The notes beneath the pieces are model-generated. The model ran no database searches. It had not been told where the DNA came from and saw only the letters and a list, made by a program, of their open reading frames with translations. Shown piece after piece: positions 36,564 to 47,986 of a stretch of DNA of 64,000 nt (within the stretch, counting starts at the first letter, position 1; the number at the start of each line of letters is the position of its first letter). The position numbers were made by a program, and so were the translations under genes. Source of the stretch: Liriodendron chinense (lineage: Eukaryota; Streptophyta; Magnoliopsida; Magnoliales; Magnoliaceae); NCBI GenBank assembly GCA_003013855.2, contig PVNU02000868.1, positions 2,722,501 through 2,786,500 on the forward strand, given 5' to 3'.

Positions 36564-39500
36564 CTTAATCTCCAAAAATCTACATGGTATTAGAGCAAGG
36601 TTACTCTAGATTTTTAATCCATCTTCCGCTCTTCTCTAGATTTTCTTTCTTCTTCTTTCAAAACTCTACATGGTATCAGAGCAAGGTTACTCTAGATTTT
36701 TAATCCATCTTCCGCTCTTCTCTAGATTCTCTTTCTTCTCTTCTTGGACGTCCCCATCAATCTTGTGCTGAAACTTCTTTAAGAAACCTAGGGTTTCTTC
36801 ATCTTCCCTTTTTCTTTTAACGTCCCGGGCCCTTGTCATGTCCCGTGCATGAGAAAGTGAATGAGGTTTACGTGATCATCACCTCCTGTGTAGTTATTTG
36901 AAGTGTGCGGGCTAGTTGTTCTCGTCGTATTCCTCTCCCTTGTTCTAATGGTAATAAAAAGTGATCCGAAAACTGGATCATAAATCCATTTAATTGTTTA
37001 AGTGTCCAAATAACCTCTATTAAATTAAATGGAACAAACGACCTCCAGTGGTCTAAGTCCATTCAAGTATTTCTAATGACCAAGGGAAAACTAAAATATT
37101 TGACCACGAAGAAACCCAATGAGAGCGCTAGTACATATGATAGATGAATCCATCAAATTATGGCATGGTTATTGAACAATATGGAACCATACATCAATGC
37201 GAATGTAATGCTTTTTTATACTATAAAGTGTGGGATGCATTACAGGAGATGTATTCATCTAACAAAAACATCTCGAATATGTACCAACCGTTTGAAGGGA
37301 TATTGGATTTCAACAAGGGATATAAATCCCCGAGTGAATATTATTTGAAACTTAAAGAAATGTGAGAGGAATTAAATGTATAACAACCTCTAAATACTAA
37401 TTTGGAAAAGCAACGTTAACTACATGAGGAGTTTCGAGTGGTTAAGTTTTTATTTAGTTTAAAGCCCGAGTATGAGCCAGTTCATGCACAAATTTTTAGT
37501 GGCAAGGATGTGCCATATCTCTGAACAAGGTATATCCACTCCTCTAACGTGTATCCCTAGGGTCTATAAGTAGAGCCAATGATCGCTTTGCTCTTACATC
37601 TTGTATTGGATGAGGCAAATACGGTGGTTGCGATGGCAGAGGTAATCAAGGAGGTTGTGGTGAAGTGAGAGGAGGTCTTGGTAGAGATTATGGATCTAGA
37701 AAGTGCACCCATTGTGGACTTACAAATCATTCGGCTGAAAAATGTTGAGACCTTCATAAAAAGCCAATATGGTCTAATAAGACAACTCACGTTAGAAAGA
37801 GCAATGAGTCTAATTCGTTAGTTCTACTTTTACAGCACAATAACTACGTATGCCTGGAGAGATGTGACACTTGTTTAAGAGGAGTATTCCGAGTTGCAGA
37901 AAAATCTGCAGAATCAGCCTATTTCTGTTAATTTTGCTGCTGCTACTGCTCTTACGGCTACTTTTGTGGCCTCAAGTATGACCTATTTAGGATTCAAGTT
38001 CCATACCCCATGGGTCATTAACTCTGAAGCATATGACCATATAACAAGGGAGTCCAACGTGTTTTCCTCTATTAATAATTTAATATTAATACATTTTTAA
38101 CGGGTTCATCTGTCATTTTAGCAGATACTACCCATTCCAAAGCATGTAGAATGGGTACTGCTTGTCCAAGTTCTTCCCTTTCATTGTCATCTATTTTTTA
38201 TGTCCCTAAATTTCCTTGAAGTCTTCTGTCGGTTAGTAAGCTCACCAAAATCTCTTAATTCCTCCATTACTTTCTATCATTTACAATGTATTTTCCATGA
38301 TCTAAAGACGAGGAAGAAGATTGATGGAGGACATGAATATGATAGGCTGTACTATCTTAACCATGAAATAGTTGGTGCAGCAACTTAGGAGAACATCTCT
38401 CCTTATTAGAGGCATTGCCATCCCGATAATCCATCCTTAAAGATTCTCAAAGGAGTTGTTCCTTCCTTATAGTCAGTGTCAGTTCTAAAGTGTGAAGTGT
38501 GCAAGTTGAGTAAACATGATTGTGTTACTTATGTGTGGAAAAGTGTAGTTTACTTCTTTATTTAGTCCATTCAAATGTTTGGGGACTGGTTAAAATTCCT
38601 AGTAAGTCAAGGTATAAGTATTTTGTCACATTTGTTGATGAATTTTCCCGAATGACTTGGATTTATTTAATAAAAGATAGATCTAATTGATTCTCTATTT
38701 TTAAGACTTTTCACATGGAAGTACAAAACCAATTTAATTCAAAAATGTTTGTTTTTCATTCAAGTAATGCCAAGGAAAAGACTAGGTGGATCGTACAGTG
38801 GTACAGCCCACATGCACATCCATTATTAGTAATCAACTCATTGATTGTAATCAATTTGTGTAATAGACTATTCGATAGCCTTGATTGTAACCAACCTATG
38901 TTATAGTCTTGTGCTTGTGGGAGTTTTGTGCTCTCACTAACAATTCCCAGCCCGGACAATAGAGGTGGGTTGCATTAGGTTGGCAGTCAATGTGGCGATG
39001 TCAAACTTATGCCATAACCTTCATCATGAATTTGAACAATAGAGGGTAAGTTGGTCATTTACAAAGGCCTTTTCATTTCAAGTTTTTGTTTTTATTTTTA
39101 TTTTTTTATTAAGTGACCAATAACACATTGTTTTAAATTACGGTGGTCGACCGCTTGAGGTAGGCCCCCAGCTGCCTTTAATGGCTCGATGGAGTGAATC
39201 ACCTCCGGATGAGGGAATGAGAAGCTCCAGTGGTTGGGTGAGCTTGAAGGGGGGAGGGCACCGCGGGCTCCCGAGTAGGAGGGTAGGCTCGAGGAAGACC
39301 TCCCGGGTGCTGGCCACACTTTGGGGTTCGCTGGTGTTCAAGAGAGCACAACAAAAGGCTGAACATACCGGTTCACCCCCACAATGTTTTAAATTTTGGA
39401 GAGTTGAATTAGATATCGCTCAAGTTGACTCAAATCAACCTCAACATGAGATGGTTTTCTATTTGACTCAATTTTATATTGGACACAACCAATTTATCCT

Positions 39501-42334
39501 TAACTCTCTTGACTTTTACAATGACTCGGTCATTCTCCTTAATTTACCCGGCTATTACAATGACTTGGTGAATTGGCCACGTTGTGTATGACTTAGGCAA
39601 GTCTGGTAGAGCCTCTATGTTCGATAAAAAAACCAACATGGAGATTTGAACCTCGCACCTATGAATAAGGAGAGGAAGTTCTTTATCACCAAGATATGTG
39701 TTTACTTGTGTGATTATAAACCATAATGAGCTTTAGTAAGCCCACAAGCTTGTACAAGGCAAATAATGCACACGCCACACATGTGCCAGCCTAGCACCTC
39801 ACACTCAAGAATCACGTCAGTCCAATCTTCATGTAGGCCCTATACATGTGTGTCAGTGTGTGGGCTTAGCAAACTTCAGCCTATGATATTATAATATCGA
39901 AAGGATTCATGAGCTCCCAAGCATTGGCCCCCATAGTGTTCCCTACACTCATGACACATGGATCGTCTGATGCTAAATATGGAACAACTATTAGGCTTAC
40001 TCTACTTTTGTGGGCCACCATGAGAAACTCTTAGGGCCCGTTTGGATTGTAAGTTACTTAAGATAAGCTACTTATCAGATAAGTAACTTATCTTGGTTTA
40101 TACTTAATTAGCAACTAAGTATGTTTGGTAAACTACATGCTTATCAACCAAAAAGTAGAAAAGCATGTTTGTTTCCAACATCATTCCTCAAAGTTTGTTT
40201 GGTCCTGCACATCCACCATCCATCATTTGGGGCCAACCTTTGGTGTAGATTGTTCATTGTGTGGGCCCCGCCTTTGATGTGGGCAGTACATCATGTGGGG
40301 CCCACGTTGGATGTGGGCCATTTGCACCATTCTTTATGTAGGGCCCACCTTTGATGTTGGTTATCTATTAAGTGGGCCCACCATCAATATCCATTGCCCA
40401 TCATGTGGAGCCACCTTTAATGTGGATCGTCCCAAATGTGGGGCCCACCTCTAATGTGGGCCATCCATCATGCAAGGCCCACCTTGGATATGGGCCACTC
40501 ATCATGAGGGCCGACCAATGGTGGGCGTCAATGACCACTGTTTCCTGAGGTGCGGTCTATTTCAGATTGAATTTTGTTTCATTTTTGGGATGGACCAACA
40601 AGGGTGGACGGTGTGAATTTCATGTGCACAGCATGTGGCCCCACTACCCAGTGGGCCACTCAAAACTAGTTGGAAAAACAGATGAATGGCATGAGTAAAA
40701 CACATCATGCTGGGCCTAAGGAGGTTTCAACGGTGTCATCATTATCATTGTTGCTTCTTGATGTGGGGTCCACCTAAGGTTTAGATCTGCCTCACATGCT
40801 AGCCCCACTCACATCCAAACCAGATGGACAGCGCGGATCAAATATATCGCAGTGGGCCTAGCAAGCTGGATGGTCAATGTGGGCTGGGTGGTTACCACAA
40901 AACCAACACTTTCACAGCTATAGACGAGCACCTCTTGTTTTAGTCGGTGGTGAAAAAGTAGAAAAGCATAATAAAAATGCTGAAATACTTAACTGATTTT
41001 TAGCAAATAAGTAATGATCATTATTTATTAACCAAACTAACTTATCTCAAACAAGTTACTTAACTGCTACCATCAGCAAGAAAAGCAACTTATTTGGTGG
41101 TATCCAAACAGGCCCTTAGTGATCAAATATGCTAACCTTGTAACCACTAGCCTCTCTTTTTATAAATGTCAATTTGCCAATGGATGGGATGATAATGGGC
41201 ATCATATCTTTCATTATCAGCTCAAAAAATTGCTGGGCATTTTATCGAGAGTGGATTATCAAATGGACTACTCATCTCAATTATTAGGCCTTTGATCCAA
41301 ACCATCCATTTTTCATATAGAATTGATCAGAGAGAAAAGTTCCTTAGATTGTGTAAATTTCACATCATGGCCCGTGAAAAGTGGGGGAACCTTCCAGATT
41401 AGTGAGTTGACAATTCACGTTTCTAAAAGCATGGATGTCAATGTGCTAGGGTTTACTAGAGTTGGCCAAGTTGCAATTTAAAAAATATATTGGTTAAAAT
41501 CATGTGAGCATACTCATTTCTAGTATCTCTACTTTATAAATGGATGATGTTTAGAAATAGATTTCAATCATTGATCTAGTGAGCAACTTTATGCTGGGCT
41601 ACGGTAAAAAAATCACAGACAATCAACCTTATCCATTACATTAGTGGCATACGGTCAATCTTCGCCATTGCATCCCTGTCTAATGAGCCTCACCATATAT
41701 GGGGGACACACAATGCTTCTAGGTTGGAAGATCCTATCTTCTGAATAAATGGCCTAAAAATAATTATAGAGACAATACAATAATGATGTAGGATGGTAGT
41801 ATCTTATACTTTGGAAGATTTTTGAACAAACCCTTCAATGGCAAGGCCCATCAGTTTATTACTCTAGATTGACGAACCATGGGATCCATCTTAGTACATT
41901 TAGACACTATGTCATAATTCATGAAATCCTATAATTCCTCATCTGATTATGTTGCAAACAACCATCTTTTTAGCCCAGCAAAACATTTACCAAGATCTTT
42001 ATTGTTTTAAATTTTCACATTGCTTCTATTGAAAGACTATATATCTTTCATTTAGTTATTTATGTTTTATTATTCAAGCCTAATCAAATCCAGGTCGACT
42101 CATCTAAGTTTTGACTCATTTATTAACTTAGACAAATCCAAGTTCCTAGTTTTTGAACAATGCAACAACATCCTACTTAGCAAAATAAACTGAGGAATGA
42201 TACGATGCACAGCCCATGTCCTTGCACAATATACATGAATTTTCAGTTTTGAGCATATAATTCCTCAAAACTCGCAATCTTTAGGTGTGACCTAGGCTAA
42301 GTTCCATTTTCTCAAAATTTTCGAAAACAAAGTT

Positions 42335-42369
<35 letters not shown>

Positions 42370-43937
42370 AATTTTTTTAGGGTAACTACTTAGCAAAATA
42401 AATAGATGAATTATACAATGCATGATCCACTTCTATGCACAATATACATGGAATTTCAGTTCTGACCGGTAGAGCCCGTGGTTTTGTATAGCTCAACCCC
42501 TGCTCTGTTGCAGGATCTGTTGGAGGCATCAGCAAACCCCCTGATATACATTGTTCTGTCGTTCCCTAACAGCTTGAGCTTTTAGCGCCACCGGTCAGTA
42601 ACACGGTATTAGAGCAGAACGTCCGGTGTTCAAGTCCCGTGGTTTGCAAAATTTGGTATTATAGGGCATTTGATATTGTATCAGCCTAGAGTATCACATG
42701 CGGGGCCAGTATACCCCCCGCACGTGAGGGGAAGTGTTGGAGGCATCAGCAAACACCCCCCCCCCCCCCGGATATACATTGTTCTGTCATTCCCTAACAG
42801 CTCGAGCTTTTAGCGCAACCGGTCAGTAACAGGATCATGACCAAAAAGACTTCCAGATTAGAAGATCCCAGTGACCAATCATGAGATTTTTTTTTCTTTT
42901 CTTTTTTCAGTTTGAATGTGGACCGTTGTTGCATTTCTCTTCTTAACCATCTATTTATTTCAAGATATCAAAAGGTGAAGAACCATTTATCTCTAGCCAC
43001 AGAGGTGAAGATGTCCTATCAATTATATGTTTGGTATAAAGCTCATCAATGGTGGGATGCAACAGATAATATTCCAGATTACCAAAAATGGGCCCCACTT
43101 GATAGAAATGGAAACCATGCATCATATAATTCCTCATCAGCAATATCATCTCAACGGAATCCAAAAAGCTACGTCCATTTAGTAGCATGTGGCCAACATG
43201 TCACATGTATATGACATCCAAGCCACCCAAAAATTTGGCCCCACTTGAATATCATTGGGCACACAAACCAGCCCGTCTCATTCATCAAGCGGGCCACACC
43301 ATAGAAAGCAATGGACAGCCGACAAACACATAACCCACCTGACGAGTGGATCAGCCAGATCTTCAAGGTGGGCCAAGTGACACATTGGGTCCACTCACAA
43401 AATGTATGGAGACTTTGTAGTTCATCAAAATGGACCTAATCACGCCGCCAAATTCACATGAACTCCATCACACAAGAGTGAGCCAAAACTTAAACGAGTC
43501 GAACCGAGTCAACCAGAAGAACATTCAATTAAGTATTAGAAAAAGAAAAGAAAAAAGAGAATCAATTAAGATTTCAACCCATTTCTCTACTTAGATTTAA
43601 AAAAAAAACAAATTCAATAAAAAGGGATTAATAATAAAATAAATAAATTCACCTTGAGAGCTTCTTTGACGATGGGTTCGTCGATAGGATTGAAGAAAGC
43701 CTTCGCCCGAAACGCTCTGAAACTCTTCATTTCCCGTTTCGGTGGCGCAAAAACGGGGAAATGTGTCGGCTTCCACTGCACACATTTTAAGCATTTACTA
43801 TTTTTGTTGTGAAAATGGTGAGAGGAGATGTTTCGCTACGAAGGAGATGGCAAATCGTGTAAATATGGAGGGGAAGGGGTATTAATAAAAGACAGAGAAA
43901 CACTCACCATCGTTGCGGAAGGGGTGAGGAGAGCCAT
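35697..43937 (-). CDS. UPF0426-like small plastid protein, three exons, 110 aa
   Basis: Exons on the - strand: 43908-43937 (MALLTPSATM), 43653-43775 (41 aa) and 35697-35876 (59 aa plus stop TGA). Donors are GTGAGTG and GTGAATT; acceptors are TGTGTGCAG and TTCCTTCAG. All junctions are phase 0. The conserved core reads FFNPIDEPIVKEALK|EPVAF and MFAGLLRLDLNEDPLKEWLT, ending in PQEIQIE. This agrees with my memory of the plant UPF0426 family (Arabidopsis At1g28150, annotated as chloroplastic, about 123 aa). The first ~40 residues are Ser/Arg/Lys-rich and lack acids, as in transit peptides. The function is unknown. The 7776-bp second intron is full of transposons but the exons are intact. The exon 1 assignment is the weakest part. 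Confidence 0.8.
36521..36560 (+). repeat. (CT)20 microsatellite in the copia LTR
   Basis: Uninterrupted CT run just upstream of the LTR end of the decayed copia element. Confidence 0.95.
36585..36756 (+). repeat. Tandem 86-bp duplication of the copia primer-binding region
   Basis: TGGTATTAGAGCAAGGTTAC at 36585 and TGGTATCAGAGCAAGGTTAC at 36671 begin two 86-bp units that share TCTAGATTTTTAATCCATCT and following bases. Both are preceded by CTACA, so two LTR-end/PBS junctions lie in a row. Confidence 0.85.
38900..40033. other. Intron stretch without a gene
   Basis: Part of UPF0426 intron 2 between the copia relic and the Harbinger-like element. A GC-rich block at 39140-39330 opens frames on both strands but has no family resemblance. 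Nothing else recognised. Confidence 0.5.
40034..41115. mobile_element. ~1.08 kb PIF/Harbinger-like non-autonomous element
   Basis: TTA lies on both flanks (40031-40033 and 41116-41118). The termini are inverted: GGGCCCGTTTGGATTG on the left and, read in reverse, GGGCCTGTTTGGATACC on the right. Both continue into AAGTTACTTAAGATAAG / AAGTAACTTGTTTGAGATAA type sequence. The interior (40215-40520) repeats phrases such as GTGGGGCCCACCTTTGATGT eight or so times and is non-coding. No transposase is present. Confidence 0.7.
41119..42517. other. Intron stretch without a gene
   Basis: AT-rich part of UPF0426 intron 2. It contains a (CT)n run at about 42336-42366. No gene or bounded element recognised. 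Confidence 0.55.
42518..42831 (+). mobile_element. Complete 314-bp TRIM (miniature LTR retrotransposon)
   Basis: Direct terminal repeats: 42518-42603 (86 bp) and 42735-42831 (97 bp, longer because of a C run), each TGTTGGAGGCATCAGCAAAC ... GGTCAGTAACA, with TGTT/AACA ends. Directly after the left repeat is CGGTATTAGAGCAGAAC, a degenerate tRNA-iMet primer-binding site. Directly before the right repeat is the purine tract GTGAGGGGAAG. The TSD GGATC is at 42513-42517 and 42832-42836. There is no coding capacity. These are the defining parts of a TRIM. Total length is close to the smallest known class of plant LTR elements. Confidence 0.92.
42841..43652. other. Intron stretch next to UPF0426 exon 2
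   Basis: Contains T-rich DNA and phrases such as GGGCCACACCATAGAAAGCA (43282-43301) from one arm of the GTGGGGCCCAC MITE family. No gene. Confidence 0.5.
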
Positions 43938-44045
43938 GACTGGATGCTGCCGTCCGCTTGCTCGGGTGAGCTGAAGTGATAATTATAGTCCAAGACCCGA
44001 GTATCTAAACGGTATACTCGGGTTTTTTTGTTTGGTGCAGTGGGA

Positions 44046-44530
44046 AGCGGATTACGTACTGAATAAATTCTGTGGGGCCCACTGTGATGTTTTTGAGAAA
44101 TCCACCTGGTCCATACGTTTTTTGAGCTCATTTTAGGAGTCACAACCAAAAATTAGCCAGAACAAAGACTTAAGTGGGAAGCACTATAGGAAAAAAGGTG
44201 GTAGGGAAATTCCTGCCGTTGAAACCTCCCTGGGATCCGCAGTGATGTTTATATGACATCCATACCGTTCATAACGTCATTCCTACTGGGACGAACTAAA
44301 AACACAAATATTATCCTGATTCAAAACTTTGTGGCCCCACGAATATTTCAACTGTGAAGGTTCAATCCTCACGTTTCCAGCCCATTTGATTCTTGGAACC
44401 GGCTCATTTTCGACCACATGTCCTACAATGAGCTCAGAAAACGTATGGACGGGGTGGATTTCTCACAAACATCACGGTAGGCCCCACCTAGGTTCCCAGG
44501 AACTTCCCTTTGGCAGGAAATCCGCATCAG
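44046..44530. mobile_element. Palindromic MITE, GTGGGGCCCAC family
   Basis: The left arm GTGATGTTTTTGAGAAATCC / ACCTGGTCCATACG pairs with the right arm CGTATGGACGGGGTGGATTT / CTCACAAACATCAC. Outside this, TGTGGGGCCCAC pairs imperfectly with GTAGGCCCCACCTA, and GCGGATTACG with GAAATCCGC. The centre is near 44290. Non-coding. Confidence 0.7.
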
Positions 44531-46004
44531 TCCATCCATCTTACTATATAATTTTAGCCCTTGACACCAAAAATGAAGCATATCCGAAGCTCAAGTGACC
44601 GCACCATAGGAATCAGTGTGAATTGAACGTCTGCTGTTGAAAAACTCTTGGTGTAGTGGGTCGGCGTTTTCGGTGGACCATTGGTTTATTGGGCTGCGAC
44701 CTGGATGGACCGTGGCCCATATATCTTTCTTCCATGGGATTGCGGTTGGGATATTTGCGTTGTCCGCTTATGTTTGGACCTTCCAACCAAAGGTCTGGAT
44801 CACTAGATGGTGGCCCCAACTTGGCGGCCTGAACAAAGCCCGTGCCTCCCGGGACATAAAATCTGGAGGCAAACTTTGATACTCTGGCAGAGGGTGATGG
44901 ATGATACGCAATGCGCACACACCGAAAATTGCACACGTGGCATGGAAGTAGGTGGACGCCAGGAGCAACCTCGCTACTGGACGGTGATATATGGGCCGAC
45001 AATGATGGGCGCTGTTCGGGTGGATCCCCAAATGTGGGGGCCTCTGTGATGTATGTACGTTACATCTGCACTGTACATGCATTTTGAAAGCTCAGGGCAT
45101 TTTTTGAAAAATGAAGCATATCCAAATCTTAGGTGGACCATAGAGTGATTGAATTCACACCATTAAAAACTTCATGGAACCACTGGAATGTTTATTTTCC
45201 ATCCAACCTGTTGAAAAGGTCACAAAGATCTAGATGAAGATAGCAAACAAAGATCAGTTTTACCCAAAAAAAAAAAAAAAATTGACCCACTGGGAGCTTT
45301 TAACGATTGAGTACCATTGTTTACTATATTATGGTCCACCTTAGATTTTGATCTACTTCATTTTTTGAATCATGCTCTAAAATGAGTTTTCAAAATGAAT
45401 GAATGGGGGTAGACAGAATACACACACATCATACAGTGACAGCACGGCAAGGGATCCACCCACCACCTCGGTGGATCCGGCAAAGCCGCGCCCGACAATG
45501 ACGTACGCGATCAGAAACCCATTTTGTATCATTACTTGTTACTTCTGCACTAGGTTCATCCATTTTGGTTCATTATTTTAAGAGATGAGAGATACAAATC
45601 TTCATTGATTGGACGCTAACCATTAAAATTTTCCTTAAGCTTATTAAAATGTTTATTTGCCATCTAACTTGTTGATCAAGTTATAATGACCTGCACGAAG
45701 TAAAAACATTCCATTCAAAACTTTTGTGCCTCCAAAAAGTATGTAATGGTAAGGATTCAATCATCACTATATATGTGGTGTGCTCTATTGGCAGGTTAAA
45801 ACCTGCCTCTTTTTTTTTCCTATGCAATTAAATTAACTAAAAAAATTGATGCATTGCATGGATAAAGCACAGGCATCATGATGGGCCCACATAAGACTAC
45901 CCAGTCGCTACTTGCATCGTCAGGAGTGTGGATTCGGTACCACCCCACCATGCATTTGGGATGTATATGTTTCGTACACGCTGTCCATTTATTTTCTGCA
46001 CGCG

Positions 46005-46745
46005 GATTTCTTACCAAAGCCTTGGAAGTGGAACCTAGGTGGGGCTTACCATGATGTTTTTGATAAATCACCTCGTCCATCCATTTTGTGAGCTCATTCA
46101 TCCGTTTTGTGAGCTCATTTTAGGATGAAACAAAAAAATCCTAAAATGAGCCGGCTCCAAGACTAAAGTTGGCCTCATTAAAGGAAAAGGTGGATAGAAA
46201 AATTACTACCATTGAAACCTCCCTAGGATCCATAGCGAAGTTTATATGACATCTATACGGTTCATAATATCATTAACACTAGGATGAACTGAAAACACAA
46301 ATATTAGCCTGATTCAAAACTTCACAAGAAATCCACGTCCTATTTGCTCATATCATTTCCCACTTGAAGGCTCAAGTGGGCTACACCATAGGAAGCAGGA
46401 TTTAATTCCTATTGTTGAAAACTTCTTACGCTCACCGTGATGTTTATTTTCTATCTAAATTGTTCATGAGGTCACATAGACATGTGTGCACAGAAAACAT
46501 AAATATCAGCTTGATCTAAAACTCTTGTGCCCGAAAAAGTTTTCAACGGTGAGCTTTCAATCTCCCCTGCTTCTTGTGGTGTGGTCCACTTGAGCTTTCT
46601 ATCTGCCTCTGGTTTAGGATGATTTCCTAAAATGATCTTTCAAAATAGATGAACGGCATGGATAAAACATCCACATCACGATTGGCCCCACAGAGCCGCT
46701 GACAGGACCCGTCCATATGTAGCTAGGTGCTGGCGGGCGTGGATT
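46005..46745. mobile_element. Palindromic MITEs, GTGGGGCCCAC family, overlapping or nested
   Basis: CTAGGTGGGGCTTACCATGA near 46032 starts one arm, and GATTGGCCCCACAGAGCC near 46681 ends another. The middle carries both TCCCTAGGATCCATAG (as in the 44.2 kb element) and GGTGTGGTCCACTTGAGC (as in the 1.2 kb element), so two elements of different subfamilies are probably joined or nested. A direct 23-bp repeat, CATCCATTTTGTGAGCTCAT and its copy, sits at about 46077-46120. Confidence 0.5.
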
Positions 46746-46774
46746 TCCTGCCTAAGCTTAGGCAGGAGAATCCG

Positions 46775-46867
46775 ATCCTTTGTTGAAACCAAGCAGGGAA
46801 CCTCTGCTTCTACTGCTCTGAGAAGTGATGAACAGGGTTTCTCTGCCTGGTTTCAACAGAGGATCTG
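46775..46867. repeat. Short perfect-looking hairpin, arms ~30 bp
   Basis: GATCCTTTGTTGAAACCAAG on the left pairs with CTGGTTTCAACAGAGGATC on the right, with GCAGGGAACC / GGGTTTCTCTGC continuing inward. A 30-nt loop lies between. Intergenic, function unknown. Confidence 0.75.
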
Positions 46868-46911
46868 GACTCTTGGTAGGAAGTTCCTACGCTGGGAACC
46901 AAGGTGGGGCC

Positions 46912-47422
46912 TGTTGCCAACGATTCCTCGTGACAACTAGAAATGAGGTGTGGGAACCAACGGGTTTATCGGAGGTGTGCTACGATCCCACAAGGAGGCC
47001 TTGATCTTGGTCCCGATTCCCTGCAAGAAATCATCAAGGGCAAAGAGGTGGCCGGGTTCTGGCCGTTAGTCCTCCAATGCTAAAGTCAGCTCATTCACTT
47101 TATTGAGAGATTGTTTTATTTTTTTCTCCTTTGTAATCGTGGCGCCCTTCTACCTTTATAGGCTTCGGAGGAGACATTCTCGGCTAGAATCGCGGCTGAT
47201 ATTGAGTCGGATATCTCGGCGGATATCTTGGGCCATTTTGATTTCGGAGGACCGTGTCTCCCGCTTTTCGCTTATAAGAGTAAAGGTAAGGTCGGCTTTT
47301 GTCAATGCACCGACCTCCACTGTAGTCCAAACTGACCTCTTGAGAAGGCTATTTACGTCGTCGATGCATAGGCCGAGGTTTCGTGAGTAGATCGGCTCAT
47401 TGGTAATTATCTTCCCGCAACA
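46912..47422 (-). repeat. Gypsy 3' LTR (left copy), 511 bp
   Basis: TGTTGCCAACG ... CTTCCCGCAACA, with TGTTGC/GCAACA as the terminal inverted repeat. It is about 92% identical to the right LTR by eye. TSD GGGCC lies at 46907-46911. Immediately internal, on the - strand, is the polypurine tract GCAGGGGGACAA (47423-47436). Confidence 0.93.
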
Positions 47423-47763
47423 GTTGTCCCCCTGCTTCCGAGGTGGATCATCACAGCTCGAGAGCATTTTTAAGCGAGTATAGCCGATCTCATTTTGGCG
47501 GCAAAGACGTATTAAATGCGCCGTTTCGAATTACAAAAAGGCGTAATGATGGTTGTACGACGCAGCAGGCTTTTATTTCGGCGAACGAATGGAATGGGAA
47601 TATGTGGACTTCATATCTCTGAGTGAACGGACGGAATCCCGTTGTCCAATGGGCGAGTGGACGCGTGACAGGCCATGTCAAAGGTCGCGTCGGTTCGTTC
47701 TTTGAGGCTATGGACGCCTACCGCGTGGCGAGAGCAGGGTCCAGGTGCTGTCGTCCGGAACAG

Positions 47764-47771
47764 TATAAATA
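47764..47771 (+). promoter_or_regulatory. TATA box for the antisense gene of the gypsy element
   Basis: TATAAATA, 220 bp before the antisense ATG at 47987 and 340 bp inside the element from its 3' LTR. It is oriented on the + strand, opposite to the element's own transcription. A pyrimidine-rich leader with TTTCTTTCTTCC and a short 5' UTR intron (GT at 47929, AG at 47976) follow. Assigned by motif and position only. Confidence 0.6.
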
Positions 47772-47986
47772 TCGCACTTAGAGAAATTTTCAAGGATTTT
47801 TCTTTCTTCCTGGTATTCCTCTTACTGCTGCATCCCCTTTCTTTCCATCCACAGACTGCTGTGATAGTTTGAAATCATTCCTTCGAATCCAACTCTTCTT
47901 GACCGATCTCGTTCCGAAGCGTGATCCGGTATGTTTGACCTCTGTCTATCTTGTTTTCCTTCCGTTTCATTTTTAGAAAAAAAAAA

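Larger units (their letters stand above)
36217..38900 (+). mobile_element. Decayed, 3'-truncated Ty1-copia element in UPF0426 intron 2
   Basis: A candidate 5' LTR (about 36219-36584, ending in CTACA) is followed by TGGTATTAGAGC (36585-36596), a tRNA-iMet primer-binding site with one change. Gag (KVWDALQEMYSSNKNISNMY, 37220-37300), a Cys-His knuckle (CTHCGLTNHSAEKC, about 37700-37746), a protease remnant (TPWVINSEAYDHIT, the DSGA motif lost), and integrase pieces to about 38860 follow. No RT and no 3' LTR is visible. Stops and shifts occur throughout. The LTR contains an internal ~80-bp duplication (CATTTTATTGAATAAT occurs three times). Confidence 0.75.
43938..46906. other. Region upstream of the UPF0426-like gene, dense in palindromic MITEs
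   Basis: No coding region is supported. Three or more elements of the GTGGGGCCCAC family can be made out (separate entries for the two clearest). The 108 bp immediately right of 43937 would be the 5' UTR and promoter of the UPF0426-like gene. No clear TATA box was recognised on the - strand. Confidence 0.6.

Noticed and set aside
39138..39341. Overlapping open frames in a GC-rich block on both strands
   Set aside because: No motif, no splice context and no neighbour support. Probably composition alone.
42430..42850. tRNA-derived SINE, suggested by the CGGTATTAGAGC word and repeated blocks
   Set aside because: The repeated blocks are terminal direct repeats with LTR-type ends, a PPT and a 5-bp TSD, which fit a TRIM better. 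There is no A/B-box pair or poly(A) tail.
43597..43794. A single-exon reading of UPF0426 exon 2 starting MLKMCAVEADTFPRF
   Set aside because: It is in another frame from the conserved FFNPIDEPIVKEALK block. Splicing from MALLTPSATM with a TGTGTGCAG acceptor gives the conserved frame.
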